11,778 bases of DNA from Solirubrobacterales bacterium (GTDB lineage: Bacteria; Actinomycetota; Thermoleophilia; Solirubrobacterales; Solirubrobacteraceae), in contig PLYX01000104.1 in the NCBI GenBank assembly GCA_003151895.1, positions 6,611-18,388 on the forward strand, given 5' to 3'. Under the pieces are notes generated by a model. That model saw only the letters and a program-made list of their open reading frames with translations, was not told the origin of the DNA and ran no database searches. A program made the position numbers and the translations under genes. Position 1 is the first letter of the stretch. Each line of letters starts with the position of its first letter. This document shows positions 6,205 to 11,547 of this stretch, one piece after another.

Positions 6205-6563
6205 TGAACTCGCAGGAGCTGCTCACCGAGATCTGCCGCTATGCGGAGGACAGGAAGGCGGGCGACTTGGTCGAGCTGGACCTGCGCGGGGTGCTCGGCT
6301 ACACCGACTGGTTCGTGATCTGCTCGGGGAACACCGAGCGCCAGACGAAGGCGATCCACGACGGGATCCTCGAGGGGCTCAAGCATGAGCACAACGTGCT
6401 CCCGCGCCGGGTGGAGGGCGTCACCGGCGCCGATTGGATACTGATGGACTATCTCGACGTGGTGGTGCACATCTTCACGCCCGCCACACGCGAGTTCTAC
6501 CGCCTGGAACAGCTGTGGGGCGAGGTGCCGGCACGTCGAGCCCAGGAGGCCGGCGGAGGGTAG
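6204..6563 (+). CDS. rsfS: Ribosomal silencing factor RsfS
   Basis: Binds L14 on the 50S subunit and blocks subunit joining when nutrients are scarce. The 119-residue product shows the family core: L-G-Y-T-D-W-F-V-I-C-S-G-N-T-E-R-Q, the pocket W-I-L-M-D-Y-L-D-V-V-V-H-I-F, and the C-terminal R-E-F-Y-R-L-E-Q-L-W-G. ATG 6204 is preferred over GTG 6201 because of its spacing to AGGAGG; the two differ by one residue. TGATG overlap with the nadD stop indicates coupled translation. It closes the plus-strand block, with a convergent gene 42 bases beyond. With RNase E/G, L21, L27 and Obg, it makes this block rich in ribosome biogenesis and control. Confidence 0.95.
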   Translation: MNSQELLTEICRYAEDRKAGDLVELDLRGVLGYTDWFVICSGNTERQTKAIHDGILEGLKHEHNVLPRRVEGVTGADWILMDYLDVVVHIFTPATREFYRLEQLWGEVPARRAQEAGGG

Positions 6564-6605
6564 GAAAGCCGCGCGGGAGGCCGCTGGGCCAAGCGGGCGC
6601 CGCGC

Positions 6606-7109
6606 TCAACCGGCGACTTGAACCGGATAGTCGAGGTTGACCGTGGCGCCGCCGGCCGTGATCACGGCTCTGAATGTCAGCGGATAGCCGACCGCCGAGG
6701 ACGGCCACTCAAAGATGTCGTGGAAGCTTCCCGTGAACGTGTAGTGCGAGCGGTGAGCCACCACCTGGCCCGCGAACAGGTACTCGTAGGCCACCTGCGC
6801 TTTTGCGGGCTTGCCGCCACGGGTGACCACGAACGCGATCGGCCAGCGCTTGTTGACATGAGGACGATGGGTGGACGCGTGCATCGTCGCCGTGACCCCG
6901 CCCGAGGAGGCGCGCACGACTCCTGGGGAGGTTTCGGTTGAGCCTGCCGGTTGGGCGGGCGTGGTGGAGGCCGTGCTCGTGCTGGGCACAGCCCTCGTGC
7001 TCGTGGTCCCGCCAGAGCCGCCGCATGCTCCGAGGAGGGCGCTTGCGAGAACGACGACTCCGATCGAGATTGAGCGGTGGCCCCGACCTGGTTCGTTCAA
7101 CGTTGCCAT
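6606..7109 (-). CDS. Secreted lipoprotein of unknown function
   Basis: A 167-residue protein with a clear type II signal peptide: an Arg/His-containing n-region, hydrophobic stretch about residues 14-26, and lipobox L-L-G-A-C with the lipidated cysteine at C29. A Ser/Thr/Pro/Gly-rich linker (about 30-66) leads to a 100-residue domain with alternating hydrophobic strands, probably a beta-sandwich, containing A-Y-E-Y-L-F-A-G-Q-V-V and a terminal V-N-L-D-Y-P-V-Q-V. I recall similar small lipoproteins in Thermoleophilia but no assigned function. It has no conserved Cys in the mature domain apart from the lipid anchor; His residues occur in T-H-R-P-H and F-H-D. GGAAGG about nine bases before the ATG is the likely ribosome binding site, and the upstream gene ends only four bases away, so the two are probably co-transcribed. 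Confidence 0.85.
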   Translation of the reverse strand: MATLNEPGRGHRSISIGVVVLASALLGACGGSGGTTSTRAVPSTSTASTTPAQPAGSTETSPGVVRASSGGVTATMHASTHRPHVNKRWPIAFVVTRGGKPAKAQVAYEYLFAGQVVAHRSHYTFTGSFHDIFEWPSSAVGYPLTFRAVITAGGATVNLDYPVQVAG

Positions 7110-7113
7110 ATTC

Positions 7114-7635
7114 TCATGCCTTCCACTTGATCGAGCAGCCTACCGGCTGAGTCTGCGCCGGGTCGGGATCGCGACCGTCGAGCACCGCGTCGAGGGCGCC
7201 GCGCAGGAAGGTGGCGTTCTGCTCGGGATCCTCGTAGTCGGCGTCGGGGGCGCCGCGGTAGCGCAGCAGCCCGTTCGCGTCGAGCACGAAGACGTCCGGA
7301 GTCGTCTTCGCGTCATATGCGCGAGCCACGTCTTGGGACTCGTCGCGCAGGTATGGCACGCCCTCGAAGTCCCCGCCCTCGACACGAGCACGCATGGCCT
7401 GCGGGGAATCGCCCGGGTAGCGCTCGGCGTCGTTGGGATTGATCGCGAGCACCCGCACCCCGCGACCTGAGTAGTCGTGCGCGACGGCGACGATCCGCTC
7501 ATGCCACGCGAGCGCGTAGGGGCAGTGGTTGCACGTGAACACCACCACCGTGGCCGGCGCCCCACCCGGCTCGTGCACGGCGCTTGCTGTGTCCGGCAGG
7601 GAGAACATAGGGGCGCGCTCGCCGATCGCTGTCAT
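7114..7635 (-). CDS. Peroxiredoxin-like thioredoxin-fold protein (PRX_like1 type)
   Basis: Cytoplasmic thioredoxin-fold protein of the AhpC/TSA-like group, presumed thiol-disulfide oxidoreductase or peroxidase; substrate unknown. The active site is C-N-H-C (C35, C38) after the strand T-V-V-V-F, followed by P-Y-A-L-A-W-H-E-R. The cis-proline region is T-T-P-D-V-F-V-L-D, and the ending P-V-G-C-S-I-K-W-K is typical of this subfamily, giving a third conserved cysteine. The start is ATG at 7635, giving 173 aa (MTAIGERAPMFSLPD), with GAGG seven bases upstream; the frame extends further upstream, but that stretch is Pro/Arg-rich non-protein-like sequence. It lies between a thioredoxin-fold gene and a lipoprotein gene on the same strand. 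No signal peptide is visible. Confidence 0.9.
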   Translation of the reverse strand: MTAIGERAPMFSLPDTASAVHEPGGAPATVVVFTCNHCPYALAWHERIVAVAHDYSGRGVRVLAINPNDAERYPGDSPQAMRARVEGGDFEGVPYLRDESQDVARAYDAKTTPDVFVLDANGLLRYRGAPDADYEDPEQNATFLRGALDAVLDGRDPDPAQTQPVGCSIKWKA

Positions 7636-7702
7636 CTTGGGTCCTCTCGGTGGTGGCGGTCTTGGTCTCAGCGGTAGCGGGTAAGTCTCGGTAGGACTGA
7701 TC

Positions 7703-8047
7703 TCAGGCGGCGGGTTGATTGTCGGCGGTGGCGGTTCGGGCCGCCGCCGCGAGCGCGTCGTGCACATCGGCCGGGTCGGGTGTCGGCGAGATGCGGCCGT
7801 CGCGACGATGGTAGACGCGGCAGGTCAATCCGAGCGGCTCGTCGTCGGTTGGCTGGACGTCCACGCCGTCGATTCGGATTGTGGGAGAGCCGACAAAGTG
7901 CTCTCGCCCGGCGTCGGCGTCTGTGCGGACCTCGCGAACGACGATCCGATCCGGGTCGAGCCCCAACTCCTTCATCGCCTCGCGCAGATCCGCGAGCGCC
8001 CTCGGGTGTGAGGGGCAGCCCTCCCAGAACAGAAGCTCCACGCGCAT
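7703..8047 (-). CDS. Small thioredoxin-fold protein with CPSH site
   Basis: A 114-residue protein with a thioredoxin-like start (V-E-L-L-F-W-E-G-C-P-S-H) in which the usual CxxC is Cys-Pro-Ser-His (C11, H14). The cis-proline motif G-S-P-T-I-R-I-D-G is at about 53-61 and a second cysteine is in L-T-C-R-V-Y (C76). It resembles small proteins often labelled thioredoxin family or alkylmercury-lyase-like; activity is not established, and with one active-site cysteine a classical disulfide exchange is unlikely unless C76 takes part. AAGGTG five bases before the ATG could act as Shine-Dalgarno, but it overlaps the hexamer TAAGGT placed like a -10 for a leaderless mRNA. It is the first gene of a three-gene minus-strand set, 67 bases before the next gene, and divergent from adaA. 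Confidence 0.8.
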   Translation of the reverse strand: MRVELLFWEGCPSHPRALADLREAMKELGLDPDRIVVREVRTDADAGREHFVGSPTIRIDGVDVQPTDDEPLGLTCRVYHRRDGRISPTPDPADVHDALAAAARTATADNQPAA

Positions 8048-8053
8048 GGCTTC

Positions 8054-8061
8054 ACCTTATG
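8054..8061 (-). promoter_or_regulatory. Putative -10 element for the thiol-gene operon
   Basis: On the minus strand the octamer CATAAGGT ends six bases before the ATG at 8047. It contains a TANNNT hexamer and matches the CATAAGCT found at the same distance before proB. It overlaps a possible AAGGTG ribosome binding site, so the promoter reading is not certain. Confidence 0.4.
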
Positions 8062-8147
8062 GCAGGCGAGCCCGGGAGCTCTCGCGGACCACAACGCCGG
8101 CTGAGCAACGCTCGTGTCGCAATTCCGCCAGACATTCGCCCGCGGCT

Positions 8148-8158
8148 CAGTCAGACTG
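8148..8158. promoter_or_regulatory. Palindrome before adaA (candidate operator)
   Basis: CAGTC-A-GACTG is a perfect 11-base odd palindrome ending six bases before the adaA GTG. It includes CAGACT (8152-8157), a near-TANNNT hexamer at leaderless -10 distance. It may be an operator or simply chance; it does not match the E. coli Ada box closely. Confidence 0.25.
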
Positions 8159-8164
8159 GGATCT

Positions 8165-9697
8165 GTGATCGAGGACTTCGAGCGTTGCTACCAGGCCGCC
8201 AAGTCGAGGGACCCGCGCTTCGACGGGTGGTTCTTCACCGCGGTGACCTCGACCGGCATCTACTGCCGGCCGAGCTGTCCGGCAATGACCCCCAAGCGCG
8301 AGAACGTGAGCTTCCACCCTTCGGCGGCGGCGGCGCAGCAGGCGGGCTTCAGGGCGTGCAAGCGCTGCCGGCCGGACGCGGCGCCCGGCTCCCCGGAGTG
8401 GGACGGACGCGCCGATGTGGTGGCGCGGGCGATGCGCCTCATCGCTGACGGCGTGGTCGACCGATCGGGCGTGCCCGGGCTCGCGGCCCGGCTCGGCTAC
8501 AGCGTCCGGCAACTCCAGCGGATGCTGGTCGCCGAGGTGGGGGCGGGGCCGATCGCGATCGCCCGCGCCCAGCGTGCGCAAACCGCCCGCGTGCTGATCG
8601 AGACCACCACTCTCTCGATGGCCGAGATCGCGTTCGCATCCGGGTTCTCGAGCGTGAGGCAGTTCAACGACACGATTCGCATGGTGTTCGCGGCGGCTCC
8701 CACGGGACTGCGTCGCCGGGCGGGCGACTCCTCGTCTGCGCGCGACGGTGCGCCGGGCGCTCTCGTGCTCAGGCTTCCGTTCCGCCGGCCCCTGTGCCCA
8801 GACAACCTGTTCGGACACCTGGCCGCAACCGCCGTGCCCGGCGTCGAGGAGGTCCGTGGCGGCGCCTACCGGCGCACACTGCGATTGACCCACGGACCGG
8901 GCATCGTCGAGCTGACTCCCACGCCCGAGCACGTGGTATGTCGCGTGATGCTCTCCGACCTGCGCGACCTCACCACCGCCATCGCGCGATGCCGGTGGCT
9001 GCTCGACCTCGATGCAGACCCCGCCGCGGTCGACGAGCTCTTTCGCTCGGATCCCGGACTTGGGCCGATCGTCGCGAAGGCTGAAGGACGCAGGGTGCCG
9101 CGCTGCGTCGACGGAGCGGAGCTCGCAGTGCGCGCGGTCCTGGGACAGCAGGTCTCAACAGCCGCCGCGCGAACGTACGCCGGTCGCATCGTCGCCCGGC
9201 GCGGCGAGCCGGTGAGCGACCCGCATGGCGGGCTCACCCATCTCTTCCCAACACCCGAGGCGCTCGAAGGAGTGGATGTGGCGATGCCCGCGACCCGCAA
9301 GGCCAGCCTCGCCGCGCTCGTCGGCGCGCTACGCTCGCAGCGGCTGTCGCTCGACCCGGGGTGCGACCGCGCCGAGGCTCTCTCCATCCTCTCGGGACTC
9401 CCCGGCTTTGGACCCTGGACGACACAGGTCATCGCGATGCGTGCCCTCGGCGATCCAGATGCGTTCCCCGCCGCGGACCTCGGGGTGCGCCGCGCCGCTG
9501 AGGCGCTCGGCCTGCCGTCGACGCCCGCGGCGCTCACCGACAGAGCCGAGCGCTGGCGACCGTGGCGCGCCTATGCCGTGCAGTATCTGTGGTCGGCCGT
9601 CGACCACCCCATCAACCACTGGCCGGTGCCCTCCAGCGGCAACGGCGTCGTCAACCCAGTGCCCCGACTCTCGACACCAGCCAAGGAGGCAGCGTGA
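8165..9697 (+). CDS. AdaA-AlkA fusion: methyl-phosphotriester sensor, AraC regulator and 3-methyladenine DNA glycosylase
   Basis: Bifunctional protein (510 aa) of the adaptive response to DNA methylation. The N-terminal Ada zinc domain holds C34, C38, C65 and C68 with spacing identical to E. coli Ada C38/C42/C69/C72; C34 would accept the methyl group from phosphotriesters. An AraC-type double helix-turn-helix follows (about 85-185; S-M-A-E-I-A-F-A-S-G-F-S-S). Then come an AlkA N-terminal domain (about 200-290) and an HhH-GPD glycosylase domain (about 295-490), with the hairpin L-P-G-F-G-P-W-T-T-Q and the catalytic aspartate in F-P-A-A-D-L-G (D438). The GTG at 8165 gives the normal N-terminus V-I-E-D-F-E-R-C; the frame extends to GTG 8114, but those 17 residues look non-conserved and lack a ribosome binding site. 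The stop overlaps the ogt start, as in the M. tuberculosis ada/alkA-ogt pair. It probably activates its own operon when methylated. Confidence 0.94.
   Translation: MIEDFERCYQAAKSRDPRFDGWFFTAVTSTGIYCRPSCPAMTPKRENVSFHPSAAAAQQAGFRACKRCRPDAAPGSPEWDGRADVVARAMRLIADGVVDRSGVPGLAARLGYSVRQLQRMLVAEVGAGPIAIARAQRAQTARVLIETTTLSMAEIAFASGFSSVRQFNDTIRMVFAAAPTGLRRRAGDSSSARDGAPGALVLRLPFRRPLCPDNLFGHLAATAVPGVEEVRGGAYRRTLRLTHGPGIVELTPTPEHVVCRVMLSDLRDLTTAIARCRWLLDLDADPAAVDELFRSDPGLGPIVAKAEGRRVPRCVDGAELAVRAVLGQQVSTAAARTYAGRIVARRGEPVSDPHGGLTHLFPTPEALEGVDVAMPATRKASLAALVGALRSQRLSLDPGCDRAEALSILSGLPGFGPWTTQVIAMRALGDPDAFPAADLGVRRAAEALGLPSTPAALTDRAERWRPWRAYAVQYLWSAVDHPINHWPVPSSGNGVVNPVPRLSTPAKEAA
9683..9689 (+). promoter_or_regulatory. 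Ribosome binding site for ogt
   Basis: AAGGAGG lies four bases before GTG 9694, inside the end of the AdaA-AlkA gene. It supports the GTG over the later ATG at 9739 as start. Confidence 0.7.
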
Positions 9698-10254
9698 CTC
9701 AAGCAGCCACAACATCGCCCACAACCATCACCACGTCGATGGACAGCCCGATCGGCGAGCTGACCCTCACCGCTGTTGGCGGCGTGCTGACTGGCACGCA
9801 CATGAGCGAACAGCGACACGCCCCAAAACTCCCCGCCGGATGCGAGCGCGACGATGCCGGACTCGCGCATGTCGTGGAGCAGCTGAACGCCTATTTCGCC
9901 GGTGAGCTCACCGATTTCGAGATCCCGATGGAGATGCGCGGGACCGACTTCCAGCGGCGCGTGTGGTCAGCGCTGTGCGAGATCCCCTACGGCGAGACGA
10001 TCAGCTACGGCGAGCTGGCCCGTCGGGTGGGGAGCCCAAATGGCTCACGCGCCGTCGGCCTTGCCAACGGGCGCAACCCTGTCGCCATCATCGTCCCGTG
10101 CCACCGAGTGATCGGCGCCGACGGGAGCCTCACCGGCTACGGAGGCGGCCTCGACCGCAAGGTCTGGTTGCTGGAGCACGAGGCCGCCCATAGATCCAGG
10201 CCCGCCCGCTCCGGGCGCCAAGCCCAAATGGATCTACACGTCCAGGTCGCGTAG
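9694..10254 (+). CDS. ogt: Methylated-DNA--protein-cysteine methyltransferase
   Basis: Suicide repair protein that moves the methyl group from O6-methylguanine (and O4-methylthymine) to its own cysteine. The active-site motif I-V-P-C-H-R-V-I-G places the acceptor at C136; the helix-turn-helix with its arginine finger is in S-Y-G-E-L-A-R-R-V-G and N-G-S-R-A-V-G-L-A-N. The N-terminal part includes S-P-I-G-E-L-T-L-T. The start is GTG 9694, overlapping the upstream stop by four bases (GTGA) behind AAGGAGG. The conserved family ends at K-V-W-L-L-E-H-E; the last 20 or so residues (Arg-rich, then D-L-H-V-Q-V-A) are extra and are encoded by an inverted-repeat region (10191-10236). It pairs functionally with the AdaA-AlkA fusion: together they supply the activities that E. 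coli spreads over Ada, AlkA and Ogt. Confidence 0.96.
   Translation: MTQAATTSPTTITTSMDSPIGELTLTAVGGVLTGTHMSEQRHAPKLPAGCERDDAGLAHVVEQLNAYFAGELTDFEIPMEMRGTDFQRRVWSALCEIPYGETISYGELARRVGSPNGSRAVGLANGRNPVAIIVPCHRVIGADGSLTGYGGGLDRKVWLLEHEAAHRSRPARSGRQAQMDLHVQVA
10191..10236. repeat. Nested inverted repeat in the 3' end of ogt
   Basis: TAGATCCA (10191-10198) and TGGATCTA (10229-10236) are perfect eight-base inverted repeats. Between them, CGCCCG-CTC-CGGGCG (10203-10217) forms a six-base-pair hairpin. The element encodes the non-conserved ogt tail. It may act as an RNA 3' structure or be a small repeat element. Confidence 0.5.
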
Positions 10255-10273
10255 GGCGGCCTGGGCCGCGCCC
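10254..10273. terminator. GC hairpin between convergent ogt and MBL genes
   Basis: GGGC-GGCC (10254-10261) pairs with GGCC (10264-10267) and GCCC (10270-10273), with a two-base bulge and a two-base central gap. It starts at the last base of the ogt stop and lies in the 26-base convergent gap, where a bidirectional terminator is expected. No T-run is seen on either side, and the loop is too tight without opening a pair, so support is modest. Confidence 0.3.
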
Positions 10274-10280
10274 TCGCCGC

Positions 10281-11123
10281 TCACAGCTGGAGCACCGCGT
10301 CCTGGACGGCGACGGTCACATTCGGAGCGTCCTCGAAGCGGCGCGCAAGATCGTTGAGGGCCTCATCGTTGCGGTCGGGCCGGTGGTGGAAGAGCACCAC
10401 CTCATGCGCCCCGGCGTGGCGCCTTAGCTCGACGGCGTAGTCGGCGACGGCGTGCCCGAAACGCCCTTCCGTTGCCAGCTCCTCGGGCGTGAGCAGTTGA
10501 GCGTCGTGCACCAATATGTCGGCCCCCGAAGCGAGCTCCATTGCAGCCGGGTGATACTCGCCGCAGCCGTCTGGGCCCGGCCCGAACGTGGTGGGGCAGT
10601 GGTCGGGCATGTAGGTGAACGTCGAGCGTCCGTCGCTCACCCGATAGCCGAAGGTCCGCCCGCCCTTGTGGGGGATCTCTCGCGCGAGCACGGTGAATCC
10701 CTCGCCCTGCCACTCGCCGGGGGCGATCGTCGCGAACGTCCAGGACCCACGCAGCTGGCTCGGTTCCATCGGGAAGTGCGGCGGGGACATCGCGCGGGCG
10801 AGCACCGTCTCCGCACTGGAACCGTCCTCCTGCTCGGGCAGCAGCAGCGTTACGTGAGCGTCCTCGCGATCTCCCGCGGTGAAGAACGGCAGTCCCTGCA
10901 CGTGGTCCCAGTGCAGGTGGGTGAGCAGGATCGTGCCGGTGAACGCTTGACCGCCGAGCAACTGTGTGACCGCGCGTACGCCTGTACCGGCGTCGAGGAT
11001 GAGAGTGGGGGAGGCGGCGTCGTCGTGGGCCACGGCCACGCAGGAGGTGTGCCCGCCATAGCGAAGGAAGTCAGCCCCGGGCGCAGGGGTCGAGCCCCGT
11101 ACCCCGCAGAGGCGGATTCGCAC
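10281..11123 (-). CDS. MBL-fold metallo-hydrolase
   Basis: A 280-residue metallo-beta-lactamase-fold hydrolase of the PhnP/phosphodiesterase-like kind. The N-terminus reads I-R-L-C-G-V-R-G-S-T-P-A-P-G, followed by R-Y-G-G-H-T-S-C. Metal ligands are visible in T-H-L-H-W-D-H (H69, H71, D73, H74), in Y-M-P-D-H, in L-V-H-D-A-Q and in the C-terminal F-H-H-R-P-D-R. The substrate is unknown; relatives are often fused to or near cyclic-nucleotide or signalling domains, but none is present here. The start is GTG 11123, six bases after the preceding ORF stops; no good Shine-Dalgarno is visible, so translational coupling is probable. It converges with ogt, and its relation to repair is only positional. 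Confidence 0.9.
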   Translation of the reverse strand: MRIRLCGVRGSTPAPGADFLRYGGHTSCVAVAHDDAASPTLILDAGTGVRAVTQLLGGQAFTGTILLTHLHWDHVQGLPFFTAGDREDAHVTLLLPEQEDGSSAETVLARAMSPPHFPMEPSQLRGSWTFATIAPGEWQGEGFTVLAREIPHKGGRTFGYRVSDGRSTFTYMPDHCPTTFGPGPDGCGEYHPAAMELASGADILVHDAQLLTPEELATEGRFGHAVADYAVELRRHAGAHEVVLFHHRPDRNDEALNDLARRFEDAPNVTVAVQDAVLQL

Positions 11124-11129
11124 GAAAGC

Positions 11130-11411
11130 TCAGTCCCGCGCGGACTTCGTGCGACGCCGGCCCTCCCGGCGGTGACCCTTGGAGAGCTCGTCCAGCGCTC
11201 CGCGTTCGAGCTGGTCGGCCTCCACCCATGCGTCGAGCACGTTCGCGAAGCGGAAGCGATCCGCGTCACGCAGCGCCTCGAGGTCCTTGACGGTCTCGGG
11301 CGGCGGCGGATCGTAGTGGGCCATGCCCACTTCGAAAGGCAGGCGGGTGGTGCCTTGGATGGCCTCAGAAGGAATCCACGACAGTGACGTGATTGAATTT
11401 TCGTATCTCAT
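11130..11411 (-). CDS. Short ORF resembling a truncated N-terminal part of an actinobacterial hypothetical protein
   Basis: A 93-residue product beginning M-R-Y-E-N-S-I-T-S-L-S-W-I-P-S-E-A, then H-Y-D-P-P-P-P-E and L-E-A-L-R-D-A-D-R-F-R-F-A-N. I recall this as the N-terminus of an uncharacterised actinobacterial family several hundred residues long. Here the likeness stops near residue 75 and a strongly basic tail (K-G-H-R-R-E-G-R-R-R) follows, with no continuation in the other minus-strand frames, which are filled by the MBL gene. It may be a gene remnant after deletion or a genuine short version. No signal peptide, membrane segment or recognised catalytic motif is visible. The ATG has no clear ribosome binding site. 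It lies six bases upstream of the MBL gene and probably shares its transcript. Confidence 0.6.
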   Translation of the reverse strand: MRYENSITSLSWIPSEAIQGTTRLPFEVGMAHYDPPPPETVKDLEALRDADRFRFANVLDAWVEADQLERGALDELSKGHRREGRRRTKSARD

Positions 11412-11425
11412 GGGGCCATCTTCGC

Positions 11426-11440
11426 CACGTCGTCAACGTG
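11426..11440. promoter_or_regulatory. Inverted repeat CACGT-N5-ACGTG between divergent genes
   Basis: A perfect five-base inverted repeat with a five-base spacer lies 15 bases upstream of the minus-strand ORF start and about 100 bases before the response regulator. On the minus strand it contains TTGACG (11431-11436), a -35-like hexamer. This is the layout expected of an operator for a dimeric regulator; no regulator is identified. Confidence 0.35.
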
Positions 11441-11448
11441 AGGAAAGG

Positions 11449-11547
11449 ATGCTGGCCCTATTTCCGAGGGTGGTCCTGGCACCCCCTAACCTCTGGAAGC
11501 CTGCCCCCTTTTTTTATTCAGCGCTTCGTGGCAAATTGATTCCATGA
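11449..11547 (+). CDS. Possible 32-residue leader ORF upstream of the response regulator
   Basis: ATG 11449 follows GAGG (11440-11443) at five-base spacing and opens a 32-codon frame whose TGA overlaps the response regulator ATG as ATGA. The peptide is hydrophobic and Pro-rich (L-A-P-P-N-L-W-K-P-A-P-F-F-Y). The downstream gene lacks a ribosome binding site of its own, so a translated leader could feed it by termination-reinitiation. The frame is also open further upstream (ATG 11410), which weakens the call, and the base composition here (a run of seven T, 11509-11515) is unlike coding sequence nearby. I do not recognise the peptide. Confidence 0.3.
   Translation: MLALFPRVVLAPPNLWKPAPFFYSALRGKLIP

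Noticed and set aside
6564..6605. Terminator between convergent rsfS and the lipoprotein gene
   Set aside because: Only a 5-bp stem (CCGCT/AGCGG, 6581-6585 with 6592-6596) can be formed and there is no T-run; too weak to annotate.
7636..7767. N-terminal extension of the peroxiredoxin-like frame to 7767
   Set aside because: The extension is a run of Pro and Arg codons overlapping the upstream gene, while ATG 7635 has a proper ribosome binding site and the normal family N-terminus.
8121..8134. E. coli-like Ada binding site (AATT, six bases, then GACA) upstream of adaA
   Set aside because: The second half does not match GCAA and the consensus need not hold in actinobacteria; the resemblance is too slight.
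11468..11515. Hairpin GGGTG/CACCC followed by a run of seven T as an intrinsic terminator
   Set aside because: The stem is only 5 bp and ends 24 bases before the T-run, and no plus-strand gene upstream needs a terminator.
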